DNA of 64,000 nucleotides from Mesorhizobium sp. Root102 (GCF_001425625.1 NZ_LMCP01000048.1:67907-131906); one strand, 5' to 3'; shown: positions 8,816 through 18,629, counted from the stretch's first letter. Notes: generated from the sequence alone by a model not told the origin. Made by a program: numbers and translations.

Positions 8816-10891
8816 TTATGCCTTCCCGGCCAGCGCCCTTTGGAGAAAGACATATTTCATCGCCGTTTGCGCTGCCTGCGGCCGGCGGTCGCCCCGGCCG
8901 CCATGCCCGCCCTCGGTCTCCTCGAAGAACATCGTCTTGGCATGACCGGCTTCCTGCAGGCGTGCGGCCATCTTGCGCGCATGGCCGGGATGGACCCGGT
9001 CGTCAGCGGTCGACGTCGTCAGCAGCACCGGCGGATAGGCCGCATCGGCGTCGACATGCTGATAGGGCGAGTAGGCTGAAAGCCACTTCGCGTCTTCCGG
9101 TTTCGACGGATCGCCATATTCGGCCATCCACGAAGCGCCGGGCGGCAATTCGGTGTAGCGCAGCATGTCGAGCAGCGGCACCTCGATGATGACGGCGCCG
9201 AACAGCTCGGGATGCTGCGTCAGCGAAACGCCCGTCAGCAGGCCGCCATTCGAACCGCCCTGGATGCCGAGCGAGGCTGCTGTCGCAATCCCGCGTCGAA
9301 CGACATCCTGCGCAACCGCGGCGAAATCGTCGAATCCGTTCTGGCGATTGCCCTTGAGCGCCGCCTGATGCCAGGCCGGGCCGAACTCGCCGCCGCCGCG
9401 GATGCAGGCTTGCACATAGGCATTGCCCTTCTCCAGCCACAGCCGGCCGCGCACACCGGCATAGCCTGGCAGCAGCGGCACTTCGAAACCGCCATAGCCG
9501 TAGAGCAGTGTCGGCACCGGACCGTTCTGGTCGCGCCGCCTGACGACGAAATAGGGGATCATCGTGCCGTCCTTCGAGCTCGCCTCGAACTGCTCAGAGA
9601 TCAGCGGCGAGGCATCGAAACGCGCCGGCTGCGACTTCACGGTGGCGAGCGTCTCGCCATTGTCATCAGACCAGATGATTGAGCTCGGCGTCAGGAAATC
9701 GGTGAAGGAGAAGGAGACGGTCGAGCCGAAGTGCTCAGCATGGCTGATCCCGACATTGCCGTTCTCGGGCAGCGCGACCGGTTTCAGCGACCAGCTGCCA
9801 TCCTCGCGCTCGCAGACGACGACCTTGCCGCGCACATTGTCCATCAGGTTGATGAACAGCCGGTCCTGCGTGCGGGCAATGCCGGCGATGGAAACGCGAT
9901 ATGCCGGCTCGAACAAGGTTTCCACAGGTCCGAGCGCGCCGGTCTCGACCCAGTGCGCCAGATCCAGCGAATAGAGGCCGTCAGGCTTGCAAACCGTGCC
10001 GTCGGGCGCCGTCCATGGGCTGCGCACGCCGAAGACGAGCTGATCCCTGAAGATTGCGGTGTCGGTCATGTCGTCCGGCAGTGGCAGCTGTTTGTTTTCG
10101 CCGGAAGGCAGCCGCAGGAAGATGTGCGAAGCGAAGAAATTCAGCGTTCGGGCCAGGATCAGGTAACGCCTGTCACCGTCGTACTCGACGGCGGCACCAA
10201 CGGCGAGATCCTCCTTCTGCGCCTCGAAGATCGGTGTCGCGTCTTCAAGTTTGGTGCCGCGCTTCCAGAGCTTGATCACACGCGGATAACCGGAGTCGGT
10301 CTTATCGGACTCTTCGAACGCGGCGGAAACAATCACGGTGTCCTTGTCCAGCCAGCTGAAGCTCGACTTCGACGCCGGCGCGCGGAACCCGTCCTCGACA
10401 AACGACTTGGTCGCGATGTCGAATTCGCGCATCTCGCTGGCGTCCCCGCCATCGGGCGACATCGAGACCAGGCAAAGGTTGAAGTCCGGATAGAGCCGGC
10501 TGGCGCCGCTGAACACCCATTTGATCCCCTCCTTGGCCGCAAGCTGGTCGAAGTCGACGATCGTTTCCCAGTCGGGCTTCTCGGTCTTGTAGGAAGCGAC
10601 CGACGTGCGGCGCCAGAGGCCGAGCACATTGGTCTTGTCCTGCCAGAAATTGTAGACGTGACCCGCAATGGCGGCGCCAACGGCGATGTTGTCCTCGGCT
10701 GTCATCAGGTCGAGCGCGGTCTGGAACGCCGCCTTATAGGACGGATCACCCTGCAGCTCGCCAACCGTGACCTCGTTCTGGCGATGCACCCAGTCGAGCG
10801 ACTGCTTGGCTGTCCTGTCCTCCAGCCAGAGAAACGGATCGTCGGTCGAAGGAGCGGAATTTGGCAGGCTCTGTGCGGTCGACTTGGTCAT
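8816..10891 (-). CDS. Prolyl oligopeptidase family serine peptidase (S9A)
   Basis: The protein has 691 residues from the ATG at 10891 (GGAG upstream). An N-terminal seven-bladed propeller region is followed by an alpha/beta hydrolase domain. The nucleophile elbow GGSNGGLLTG, an Asp in STADDRVHPGHA, and a His in TEGGHGGRGD make the catalytic triad in the usual order. Family enzymes cut short proline-containing peptides in the cytoplasm. No signal peptide is visible. The frame could extend to 10957, but without support. It is divergent from the hypothetical gene at 11042. Confidence 0.9.
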   Translation of the reverse strand: MTKSTAQSLPNSAPSTDDPFLWLEDRTAKQSLDWVHRQNEVTVGELQGDPSYKAAFQTALDLMTAEDNIAVGAAIAGHVYNFWQDKTNVLGLWRRTSVASYKTEKPDWETIVDFDQLAAKEGIKWVFSGASRLYPDFNLCLVSMSPDGGDASEMREFDIATKSFVEDGFRAPASKSSFSWLDKDTVIVSAAFEESDKTDSGYPRVIKLWKRGTKLEDATPIFEAQKEDLAVGAAVEYDGDRRYLILARTLNFFASHIFLRLPSGENKQLPLPDDMTDTAIFRDQLVFGVRSPWTAPDGTVCKPDGLYSLDLAHWVETGALGPVETLFEPAYRVSIAGIARTQDRLFINLMDNVRGKVVVCEREDGSWSLKPVALPENGNVGISHAEHFGSTVSFSFTDFLTPSSIIWSDDNGETLATVKSQPARFDASPLISEQFEASSKDGTMIPYFVVRRRDQNGPVPTLLYGYGGFEVPLLPGYAGVRGRLWLEKGNAYVQACIRGGGEFGPAWHQAALKGNRQNGFDDFAAVAQDVVRRGIATAASLGIQGGSNGGLLTGVSLTQHPELFGAVIIEVPLLDMLRYTELPPGASWMAEYGDPSKPEDAKWLSAYSPYQHVDADAAYPPVLLTTSTADDRVHPGHARKMAARLQEAGHAKTMFFEETEGGHGGRGDRRPQAAQTAMKYVFLQRALAGKA

Positions 10892-11041
10892 ATGGTCTCC
10901 GGTAAACTCGTCAAGGCTCGGTGTCGCAAACATCGTCATGCCACTACCGAAATTCAATTGGAACGCGCGAAAGAAGCGACCCCGCCATATCGCATCAACT
11001 GCGAAACCTTATCCAGCCATGTGTCGCTACGAGGAAACCTC

Positions 11042-11611
11042 ATGCAATTTCTCTACCTTGCGAAAGCGAGATTTGGTCCGTCCAGCGGCACGGAGTGGAC
11101 GAAATACGTCGAGTGGTCAGGCCTCACCCAATTGACCGAGGTCGTCACACTCGATGGAATGCTCGGCCCGGTCGTGCTTGGCGAGACAAAGGACAGCTAC
11201 TGGCCCCACATTGTGAACGAGGATTGGATGCTCGATTTCTTTGTGGATCTGGATTTCCTGCTTTCGGAACTGGCGGATACGAACAAATTGAACATGTTAA
11301 GCGTGATCCGAAAACCGTCGGCGGACGTGCGGTCGGTTGATTGGGGCGGCTTCACCTTCCTGGGCTACGACTTGTTGGATCAAGAAGTTGCCGTAAGTGC
11401 GTTGACCAATTGCGGCGGCTTCCCCGACGTATTTGCGAATTCGGAACTGTCCCACGTTGGGCTGATACCCGACTTTGATCGTGCCGCTGAAATTCAGGAC
11501 ATGCTGCGACGGATGCACCCTGAGGAACGTCACGCCGATTGTGACATATGGGCAATTTCGAGATGGCAAGGCGATGACCGGCTGCCGCATCCCACGATCG
11601 CATCAGGCTGA
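11042..11611 (+). CDS. Hypothetical protein, 189 residues
   Basis: The ATG at 11042 has GAGGAAA five bases upstream. The protein starts MQFLYLAKARFG, is rich in Trp, Asp and Leu, and has no membrane segment or signal peptide. Residues about 60-75 contain a DFFVDLDFLLSEL acidic stretch. The composition is slightly less GC-biased than that of its neighbours. It ends 9 nt inside the convergent transporter gene. I recognise no family. Confidence 0.6.
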   Translation: MQFLYLAKARFGPSSGTEWTKYVEWSGLTQLTEVVTLDGMLGPVVLGETKDSYWPHIVNEDWMLDFFVDLDFLLSELADTNKLNMLSVIRKPSADVRSVDWGGFTFLGYDLLDQEVAVSALTNCGGFPDVFANSELSHVGLIPDFDRAAEIQDMLRRMHPEERHADCDIWAISRWQGDDRLPHPTIASG

Positions 11612-12778
11612 CCTTCGGCCAACGACGCTCGCGATCGCCAGCGCAAGGCACATCAGGCCGAGCGTGATCGGCAGACCTCTTGCGCCTAGAATGTCCATGG
11701 CGGTGCCTGCCAGCGGCGGCACGGCGATGCCGCCGACGCCCCACATCAGGGAGAAGGCGGCGTTGCCGGCGACCAATGCCGAGCCGGTGAAGCGCTCGCC
11801 GAGCTCGATAATCGACATCGTGTAGATGCCGTAGGAAACGGCGCCCCAGACAAAGATCATCGGCCAGATCAGCGGCAACTCGATGAGAAGCGGCAGGAGC
11901 AGGCAACCGAGCACCGTGATCGCGACGCAGGCAAGCCGCACCAGGCACGCGGAAAGCCTTTCGGCCAGCAGGCCGAGCGGCACCTGCATGGCGATGTTGC
12001 CGGCAATCATCACCGACAGCAGCGCCGACATGCGGACCTCGGCGATTCCGTGATGAGTGCCATAGACCGGCAGCAAGGCCAGCGCGCCCTGTTCGAAGCC
12101 GGCGGCAACCACGACGGCAAACAACAGCAGCCATGCCAGCGGCACGAAGCCCAGGACGGAAACCTGATGCCCGGCCTCGTCGACCTTCGGCAGGCGCGGC
12201 AGCACCGAGGCCAGGCAGATGCCGCACAGAACAAAGGCGAAAATGCCCACGAGGAAGGGCGGCCATCCCTGCGTGCCGACGGCAAGCAGGCACAGCGGCC
12301 CGGCCGCGAAGCCGGCCGAGATGATCGTCGAATAGACACCCATGACACGGCCGCGCCGGGCCGACGGCGCCAGCGCGATCACCCAGATCTCGCTCAGCAC
12401 GTAGAGCGGATTTGTCACCACGCCGATCAGGAAGCGCAGCGGAAACCACAGATAGACATTCTGCGTCCAGCCGATCAGCGCCAGCACGATCGCCGACAGG
12501 GCAGCACAGGTAAGCGCCGTGCGCCCTGCCCCGAAACGCCGCGCCAGCGCCGGGATCAGCGGCGACGACAGGATGAAGCCGACCGGCGTCATCGCCGCCG
12601 ACAGGCCGATCATCGCCGGAGAAACGCCCTGGCGCTGCAGGATGAAGCTCAACAGCGGATAGGACAGCCCCTGCGCGATGGCGAACACCGAGACGGTCGC
12701 GATCACACCGGTAATCGCGGCCCATTGCATTGTCTCGTCGTCGTTCGATTCCGCCAGAGTCATTGTGCGCACCGCCAT
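11603..12778 (-). CDS. MFS transporter, tandem paralogue A
   Basis: A 391-residue protein with about 12 hydrophobic segments and an internal SARRGRVMGVYST loop of the major facilitator type. It would export or import small molecules across the inner membrane; the substrate is unknown. Line-by-line similarity to the next gene (for example QG.S.A.IGLSAAM, RGRVMGV, GNAAFSLMWG versus GNAAFALMWG) shows a tandem duplication. The start could be 12778 or the internal ATG at 12763, as neither has a strong ribosome site. Confidence 0.82.
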   Translation of the reverse strand: MAVRTMTLAESNDDETMQWAAITGVIATVSVFAIAQGLSYPLLSFILQRQGVSPAMIGLSAAMTPVGFILSSPLIPALARRFGAGRTALTCAALSAIVLALIGWTQNVYLWFPLRFLIGVVTNPLYVLSEIWVIALAPSARRGRVMGVYSTIISAGFAAGPLCLLAVGTQGWPPFLVGIFAFVLCGICLASVLPRLPKVDEAGHQVSVLGFVPLAWLLLFAVVVAAGFEQGALALLPVYGTHHGIAEVRMSALLSVMIAGNIAMQVPLGLLAERLSACLVRLACVAITVLGCLLLPLLIELPLIWPMIFVWGAVSYGIYTMSIIELGERFTGSALVAGNAAFSLMWGVGGIAVPPLAGTAMDILGARGLPITLGLMCLALAIASVVGRRSA

Positions 12779-12874
12779 CGGGCTGCAGGATTAGCGACTG
12801 AGTTGGATGGTGGTAAGCCCCCGGCGGGCAAAAACCGCTTGCTCCAGACGATGCTTGTCAGGAGGCTGAGCCTG

Positions 12875-14068
12875 TCAGGAAGCTCGGCGCACCGACGAGC
12901 GATACAGCGCGAACAACACCAGCACCGCATCGAGGCCGGCGATCACAACCGGCAGGCCGAGCGGGCCGATGCCTTGCATGAGCAGGCCGGCGCCGGGCGG
13001 ACCGACGATGCCGCCGGCGCCCCACATCAGCGCAAAGGCAGCGTTGCCGGCGACCAGCACCGAGCCCTTGAACCGGCTGCCGAGCTCGACCAGCGCCATC
13101 GTGTAGACGCCGTAGCCGACGGCCCCCATCACCAGCAGCACCACCCAGATCAGCGGCGTCATGATCAGCAGCGGCAGCAGAAACGCGCAGGCGCTCGTTG
13201 CCAACGCACAGACGATGATCATCGCACGGCCGCCAAAACGCTCCGCCAGAAGGCCGAGCGGAATCTGCAGCAGGATGTTGCCCAGCGACAGCGCCATCAC
13301 CAGCGAGGCCAGCACGGCTTCCGCCAGACCATAGCTGGAGCCGAAGACCGGGACCAGCGCATAGGTGCTCTGCTGGACCGCGGCCGAGACGAGCACGGCA
13401 AGCAACAGCGCCGGCGCCATTTTGGCAAAGCCGGCAAGGCCGCTGGCAGGCTGGCCGTCATCCTCGAAACCGGTGAGCTTTGACGAGACGGCGTGCAGGA
13501 TCACCGCGCAGAGCGTGAAGCCCGCGACACCGACAAGGAAGGGCGCCCAGCCCGAGGTGCCCAGCAGGGTCAACGCGAATGGCCCAGCCGCGTAACCGGC
13601 GCCCAGCAGCGTGTTGAACACACCCATCACCCGGCCGCGCCGCGACGGCGGCGCCAGCGACAGCGCCCACACCTCGCCAAGGATGTAGAGCGGGTTGATG
13701 ACGACGCCGATGATGAAGCGGATGACGAACCAGGCCACCCAGTCCTGCAGACAGCCGATGCCCAGGAAGCAGAGCGCGCCAATCAGCGAGCAGCCGACCG
13801 CCAGGTTGCGCGCGCCGACCAGCCGCACCGCCGCCGGTACGAAGGAAGCCGACAGGATCAGCCCGAGCGGCATCATCGCCGCCGACAGGCCGATCAGAGC
13901 CGGCGACATGCCTTGCTTCTGCATCAGGAGCGTGAACAGCGGCGAGCTCAGCCCTTGCGCCGCGCCGAACATGGCAAGTGCCGCGGTGACGCCGGCAAGC
14001 GCTGCCCATTGCGTTCCCGCTTCGCCTTCGCTGGAGCCGGTCGCGACCATGCTGATGCTGTCATCCAT
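12875..14068 (-). CDS. MFS transporter, tandem paralogue B
   Basis: About 397 residues from the ATG at 14068, with about 12 membrane segments and the same block order as the neighbouring transporter (IGLSAAMMPLG, SRRGRVMGVFNT, GNAAFALMWGAGGI). The similarity seems to extend into the leader sequence: CGGC..., CTTGCTCCA is found both near 12840 and near 14150. The substrate is unknown. The start is uncertain: 14095 and 14050 are alternatives. Confidence 0.8.
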   Translation of the reverse strand: MDDSISMVATGSSEGEAGTQWAALAGVTAALAMFGAAQGLSSPLFTLLMQKQGMSPALIGLSAAMMPLGLILSASFVPAAVRLVGARNLAVGCSLIGALCFLGIGCLQDWVAWFVIRFIIGVVINPLYILGEVWALSLAPPSRRGRVMGVFNTLLGAGYAAGPFALTLLGTSGWAPFLVGVAGFTLCAVILHAVSSKLTGFEDDGQPASGLAGFAKMAPALLLAVLVSAAVQQSTYALVPVFGSSYGLAEAVLASLVMALSLGNILLQIPLGLLAERFGGRAMIIVCALATSACAFLLPLLIMTPLIWVVLLVMGAVGYGVYTMALVELGSRFKGSVLVAGNAAFALMWGAGGIVGPPGAGLLMQGIGPLGLPVVIAGLDAVLVLFALYRSSVRRAS

Positions 14069-14231
14069 ATAAAGTGCTGGCCATCCGGCCAGCAAGCCCG
14101 ACTAGCTACTGGTTCGATCCGGGGAAAGGAAGGGCCGGCCGGCGAAATCCACTTGCTCCAACGAGCCGTCCGGTTGGCTGAAGCCGAACAGTTCCGGATT
14201 GAATTGCGGCGAGTGCCTGGCTCGGCCGACG

Positions 14232-16139
14232 CTACGGAAAATACCGGGCGATCGCGCCCTTCTTGCCGTCGGCGTAAGGCTTCAGCCACTTGTCGTCAGT
14301 GGCGATCCCGTCATCGTCGGAAGGTCCCTTGCCGATCGTCCGGCGCCAAGCGCGGAACTTGTAGTGATCGAACACGTCCAGCATGTGCACCGCGTAGGCG
14401 GCGGCGAAGGTCTTGTCGCCCTCGACGATCACCAGGTTCTCGTCATTTTCGTAGGACGCCTTGTAACCGAGATTGTGGCTGCCGGTGATGACGGTGGCGT
14501 TGTCTTCCATCGGATCGATGATGACGATCTTGTCGTGCACGATCGCATGGCCGACGGTCAGCACCTCCGCCTGGAAGTCGCGGGCGATCGTCGCGCCGGT
14601 CAGGTTCGCCGCCCGCACGATCGAGACGTTCGGCGCGTCCCAGACTTTCTCCGGAAAGACGAATGGCGACTTGCCGTCCTTGTTCGACTTGTGGGTGACC
14701 GGATCCTTGGTTGGCGCGACATAGTTGGGCATGGCGGTTTGATCGCTGATCGCGCCCTGCACGATCAGCTTCGGATCGGCCATCGCTGCCGCCACCGCCT
14801 GGTCGACGATCGAGTTGTTGCCCAGCAATGAAGGATTGAACACCAGGAACAGCACCGCGCGCTTCGCCGCCTTGATGCGGGCAAAGACGTCCTCGAGGTC
14901 GACTGGCCCCACCGAGATATCCTTCTTGTTGCGGTCGGGGTCGTTGGGTGAAAACCATACCGTCATGCCGTCCAGCGCCGCCGTGGCGCCGTTCAGCGGA
15001 TTTGGCCTGTGGTTTTCCCGGCGGAACGGCACGCCTTGCGTCTGCGCGACATGACCGGCAGCGCTTTCCGAGGCCGGCGGCGGGAACACATCGGCCTTCA
15101 TGCGCTGCCAATAGGCGTCGAAGATCTCGGCCATATCAGGGTCGTCGCGGATGAAGGCGTTGTTGGACTGGCCGCAGATACCCGTCGACGTCCAGTTGGT
15201 GCTACCGGTCATCACTGCTTGCGCCTTGCCCTGAGCATCGCGGTAGACGGCAAACTTGTTGTGGCCAATGTGGTTGTTGTTGAACAGGCGATCCGTCACC
15301 ACCACGCCCGCGTCGTGCAAGCGCTTCCTGTATGGCGCGTTACCGGCGTCCCAAGCCTTGGTCTGGTCGTCCCTGCCCGAATTGGAGAGGATAACCTCGA
15401 CGAGATCCTTGGCGGCGACGATGGCGTCGCACAACGCGTCGTCGCCAAGCTCATAGAGGGCAAGCCTGACGGTGCCGCCCTCGGCCTTGGCCCGTTTCAT
15501 CAGGCTGGTCAGCACGTCAGGCACATCGCCTTGCAGATAGGCGCGTATCTTGCTGGTTGGATCCTGCAGCACCGCCCTGATCTTGTCGCGCTGCCCGACC
15601 TTGATGCCGGCCTCCTGCAGCGCATGCGACATCCATTGCGTCGACAGCACGCCGTTGGTGAAGGCAACCCGCGCCTTGCCGAACATCTGCCCGAGGAAGA
15701 TCGGCGGACTGACCGCGCCGTGGCCGAGATAGCCCAGCGGCCGCGCCGGCCCGGTATAGGCGGGTTTGCCATCGACGACCTGATCGGGGCGCACCGGCAC
15801 GGGATCGAGGCCAGGCTTCATGTCGCCGACCGGACGCACCCGGTAGGCGATCATCTCGCCGTCTGGCCTGACGTCGATGCTGTCGCGGCGCCTCCGCACG
15901 GTGAGATCGCGCCAGAATGTCTTCTGCACCGGCCAGACGCCGGTATCCTGTGCGATCCATCGCGGATTGCGCTGCCCCTTGAAGGGCACCCAGGATGCCA
16001 GGCAGCGTTCTTCCCCCTTGTCGGGGTAGATGCGCACGATCTCGAAACCCAGGCAGCCCGGGATCATGCCGTCTATATCCCAGGAAAGGAATGCGACCTC
16101 GTTGTTCGTCGCGGCGCGCACTTTGACGACGTCAGGCAT
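14232..16139 (-). CDS. Phospholipase D-like protein with two HKD motifs
   Basis: A 635-residue protein containing two phosphodiesterase motifs, HNKFAVYRD...MTGSTNWT in the middle and HDKIVIID...ITGSHNLG near the C-terminus, so both halves of a PLD active site are present. The N-terminal ~120 residues look like a beta-rich domain before the catalytic core. No signal peptide is seen. GGAGGGACAATC precedes the ATG, with a GATATACT element upstream. Relatives include cardiolipin synthases, nucleases and secreted effectors, so the substrate cannot be fixed. It is transcribed divergently from the methyltransferase at 16401. Confidence 0.82.
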   Translation of the reverse strand: MPDVVKVRAATNNEVAFLSWDIDGMIPGCLGFEIVRIYPDKGEERCLASWVPFKGQRNPRWIAQDTGVWPVQKTFWRDLTVRRRRDSIDVRPDGEMIAYRVRPVGDMKPGLDPVPVRPDQVVDGKPAYTGPARPLGYLGHGAVSPPIFLGQMFGKARVAFTNGVLSTQWMSHALQEAGIKVGQRDKIRAVLQDPTSKIRAYLQGDVPDVLTSLMKRAKAEGGTVRLALYELGDDALCDAIVAAKDLVEVILSNSGRDDQTKAWDAGNAPYRKRLHDAGVVVTDRLFNNNHIGHNKFAVYRDAQGKAQAVMTGSTNWTSTGICGQSNNAFIRDDPDMAEIFDAYWQRMKADVFPPPASESAAGHVAQTQGVPFRRENHRPNPLNGATAALDGMTVWFSPNDPDRNKKDISVGPVDLEDVFARIKAAKRAVLFLVFNPSLLGNNSIVDQAVAAAMADPKLIVQGAISDQTAMPNYVAPTKDPVTHKSNKDGKSPFVFPEKVWDAPNVSIVRAANLTGATIARDFQAEVLTVGHAIVHDKIVIIDPMEDNATVITGSHNLGYKASYENDENLVIVEGDKTFAAAYAVHMLDVFDHYKFRAWRRTIGKGPSDDDGIATDDKWLKPYADGKKGAIARYFP

Positions 16140-16400
16140 GATTGTCCCTCCAACGACGTTGAACTCGCAAGTATATCAGAAGCAAAAGACGGAAGTGTAA
16201 CGCACTCCACATTGGCGCATTCAGCCGACGGCTGCTCTCGGGCACTTCCGGGCGCATCAGCGTGGCCAAGCCGATGTCGCGGCCGCGCGGCTGCCGTTCC
16301 GGCATGTCGCTTCCCTCGCCCTAGTGGTCGCCGCCTCCGCAATGGCTGGACCGCCGCCGGTCCATTATGGCGCCCGCTATCGCTTCGTACGAGGACCATC

Positions 16401-17978
16401 ATGACCGCCGCCCTACTACCCGCAGAACCGGCCCTGGCACCGGACCGTGCCCGCCGCGGCGGCCGCGCCGGAAAGCGCGCCGGCGGCTCGGCCGCGTTCG
16501 AACAGCCGGCTTTCCGCCAGATGCGCAACCCACTCGCGCCGACGAAGCTCGTTTCCGAGGACGAACTGGAATCGATCCACCTCGCCTCCTTGCGCGTGCT
16601 GCGCGAAATCGGCGTCGATGTTCTGCATGACGAGGCTCGCCGCATCATGAAGGCGCATGGCGCCGACGTGCGCGAAGGCTCGGAGCGGGTGCGCTTCGAC
16701 AGTGACATGATCCTCGACCTGGTGTCGCACTGCCCGTCGGAATTCACCATCCATGCCCGCAACCCGGCGCACAATGTGCGCTTCGGCGGCGACAACCTGA
16801 TCATCTCGATGATGGCGTCGGCTCCCAATTGCTCGGACATGGATGGCGGCCGCCGCCCAGGCAACCAGGCGGATTATCGCAATTTCCTGCGCCTTGCGCA
16901 GATGCACAACATCCTGCACTGCACCGGGGGCTATCCCGTCGAACCGACCGACATCCATCCGTCCGTCCGCCACCTCGAATGCATTCGTGATCTTGCCACG
17001 CTGACGGACAAGGTGTTCCACATCTATTCGCTAGGCAAGGAACGCAATGTCGACGGCATCGAGATCACCCGCATCGCGCGCGGCGTCAGCCACGAGCAGA
17101 TGCTGGAGGAACCGTCGGTCTTCACCATCATCAACACCAATTCGCCGCTCAAGCTCGACGTGCCGATGATGGAAGGCATCATCCAAATGTCGAGCAAGGG
17201 CCAAGTGGTGATCGTCACGCCGTTCACCTTGTCGGGCGCGATGGCCCCCGTGACCATCGCCGGTGCGCTGGTGCAGCAGAATGCCGAGGCACTGTCCGGC
17301 ATCGCCTTCGCCCAGATGGTGCGCACGGGAGCGCCGGTCGGCTATGGCGGCTTCACCTCCAATGTCGACATGAAATCCGGCTCACCCGCGTTCGGCACGC
17401 CCGAATACATGAAGGCGCAGCTCGTCGGCGGCCAGCTTGCCCGCCGCTACAACATCCCCTACCGCACCTCCAACACTTGCGCCGCCAATACGGTGGACGC
17501 GCAGGCGGCCTACGAAAGCGTCTTCTCGTTGTGGGGCGCCATCCAAGGCGGCGGCAATCTGATGATGCATGCCGCGGGCTGGCTCGAGGGCGGCCTGCGC
17601 TGCTCCTATGAGAAGACCATTCTCGACATCGACCTTCTGCAGATGGTGGCCGAATTCCTGACCCCGCTCGACCTGTCCGACGAGGCGCTCGGCTTCGACG
17701 CCATCCAGTCGGTCGGCCCCGGCGGCCACTTCTTCGGCACCCAGCACACACAGGACCGATACAAGAACGCCTTCTACTCGCCGATCCTCTCCGACTGGCG
17801 CAATTTCGAGACCTGGGCCGAGGCCGGATCGCCGACGGCAATGGAAAAGGCCAACAAGGTGTGGAAGGAACGGCTGGCGTCCTACGAGGAACCCTACATG
17901 GATCCGTCCATCCGCGAGGAACTCAACGCCTTCGTCGAAAAGCGCCGCTCCGAAGGCGGCGCGCCGACCGACTTCTGA
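16401..17978 (+). CDS. Trimethylamine/betaine methyltransferase family protein (MttB superfamily, no pyrrolysine), copy 1
   Basis: A 525-residue member of the MttB superfamily, recognised by GAMAPVTIAGALVQQNAE, GFTSNVDMKSGSPAFGTPEY and the C-terminal GPGGHFFGTQHT block. No in-frame TAG occurs, so it belongs to the non-pyrrolysine branch whose characterised members demethylate glycine betaine, proline betaine or carnitine onto a corrinoid protein. The first 40 residues are an Arg/Gly/Ala-rich tail (RARRGGRAGKRAGGSA) before the barrel starts. GAGG precedes the ATG. It heads a probable operon with DUF559, a FAD/GcvT dehydrogenase and a DddP-like gene. The open frame extends far upstream, antisense to the PLD gene, and is rejected. 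Confidence 0.88.
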   Translation: MTAALLPAEPALAPDRARRGGRAGKRAGGSAAFEQPAFRQMRNPLAPTKLVSEDELESIHLASLRVLREIGVDVLHDEARRIMKAHGADVREGSERVRFDSDMILDLVSHCPSEFTIHARNPAHNVRFGGDNLIISMMASAPNCSDMDGGRRPGNQADYRNFLRLAQMHNILHCTGGYPVEPTDIHPSVRHLECIRDLATLTDKVFHIYSLGKERNVDGIEITRIARGVSHEQMLEEPSVFTIINTNSPLKLDVPMMEGIIQMSSKGQVVIVTPFTLSGAMAPVTIAGALVQQNAEALSGIAFAQMVRTGAPVGYGGFTSNVDMKSGSPAFGTPEYMKAQLVGGQLARRYNIPYRTSNTCAANTVDAQAAYESVFSLWGAIQGGGNLMMHAAGWLEGGLRCSYEKTILDIDLLQMVAEFLTPLDLSDEALGFDAIQSVGPGGHFFGTQHTQDRYKNAFYSPILSDWRNFETWAEAGSPTAMEKANKVWKERLASYEEPYMDPSIREELNAFVEKRRSEGGAPTDF

Positions 17979-18032
17979 TTGGCCGTGTTGGTTGATGAAT
18001 TGATCGTTCGTATGGATTTGATGAACAGTCGA

Positions 18033-18174
18033 CCCCCACTCCGTCGAGCTGCGCTCGACACCTCTCCCCCGATCGACGGGGGAGAGGAAAGGCGCAAACT
18101 TATGCAGGCTGGCTCCCTTCCTCTCCCTCCGGAGGGGGGAAAGGTGGCGCCGCGAAGCGGCGACGGAGTGGGGG
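18033..18174. repeat. RIME/REP-like palindromic element
   Basis: Perfect 14-bp inverted ends, CCCCCACTCCGTCG (18033-18046) and its complement (18161-18174), bracket further perfect dyads: GTCGAG/CTCGAC at 18043-18059 and CCTCTCCCCC/GGGGGAGAGG at 18061-18087. This pattern is characteristic of the abundant intergenic mosaic elements of rhizobia. It lies in the gap after the MttB gene and merges into the DUF559 frame. Confidence 0.8.
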
Positions 18175-18629
18175 AAGCCCGCCCCGCAACACGCGGCCGC
18201 CGCAAAACGGGCACCACCCGGCGAGCCAGAAAACTCAGGCAAGATGACAACCAGGCCGAAGCGCTGCTTTGGCTGGAGTTAAAAACCCGCAGACTTGGCA
18301 TCTACAAGTTCACGCGACAGTTCTCTATCGGACCATACTACGCGGACTTCGCCTGCCGCGAAAAATGGCTTGTCGTGGAAGTCGACGGGCCCCAACACGC
18401 CGGCAGTTCCTATGATCGCCGCCGCGATGATTTCATGCGCGCTCAAGGCTATTCGATCCTGCGTGTTTGGAGCGATGACGTACTGAGACAGCGTACCTCG
18501 GTCTGTGAAACCATCCTCGCCGCGCTTGATGGCAGGCTGGTCGAGAACATCGCTGCATCCGATCTCCGCTTTGTTTTCATGCCGCACTCACCCGACTCAA
18601 TCTCTTCAAAAACGGACCCATCTAGATGA
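18168..18629 (+). CDS. DUF559 endonuclease-domain protein (Vsr-like fold)
   Basis: The conserved part, from about 18220 on, has a basic RARKLRQDDN.AEALLW start, then KFTRQFSIGPYYADFACREKWLVVEVDGPQH, the DUF559 core with D and E/D-x-x residues of a PD-(D/E)XK or Vsr-like nuclease fold. The frame is open back to 17979 through the palindromic repeat, so the true start is uncertain; GTG at 18168, inside the right repeat end, is my choice. The stop overlaps the next start (ATGA at 18626). Family function is not established in cells. It interrupts an otherwise coherent methylamine operon. Confidence 0.7.
   Translation: MGEARPATRGRRKTGTTRRARKLRQDDNQAEALLWLELKTRRLGIYKFTRQFSIGPYYADFACREKWLVVEVDGPQHAGSSYDRRRDDFMRAQGYSILRVWSDDVLRQRTSVCETILAALDGRLVENIAASDLRFVFMPHSPDSISSKTDPSR

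Noticed and set aside
9731..11041. Long plus-strand frame opposite the prolyl oligopeptidase
   Set aside because: It runs antisense to a well-supported gene in high-GC sequence. Only the part from the ATG at 11042, with its own ribosome site, looks real.
15009..16400. Upstream extension of MttB copy 1
   Set aside because: It is antisense to the PLD gene. The ATG at 16401 has a ribosome site and starts the family-like region.
16401..17978. Pyrrolysine-containing TMA methyltransferase
   Set aside because: No in-frame TAG interrupts this gene or the copy at 35333, and no pyl genes are seen, so both belong to the non-pyrrolysine branch.
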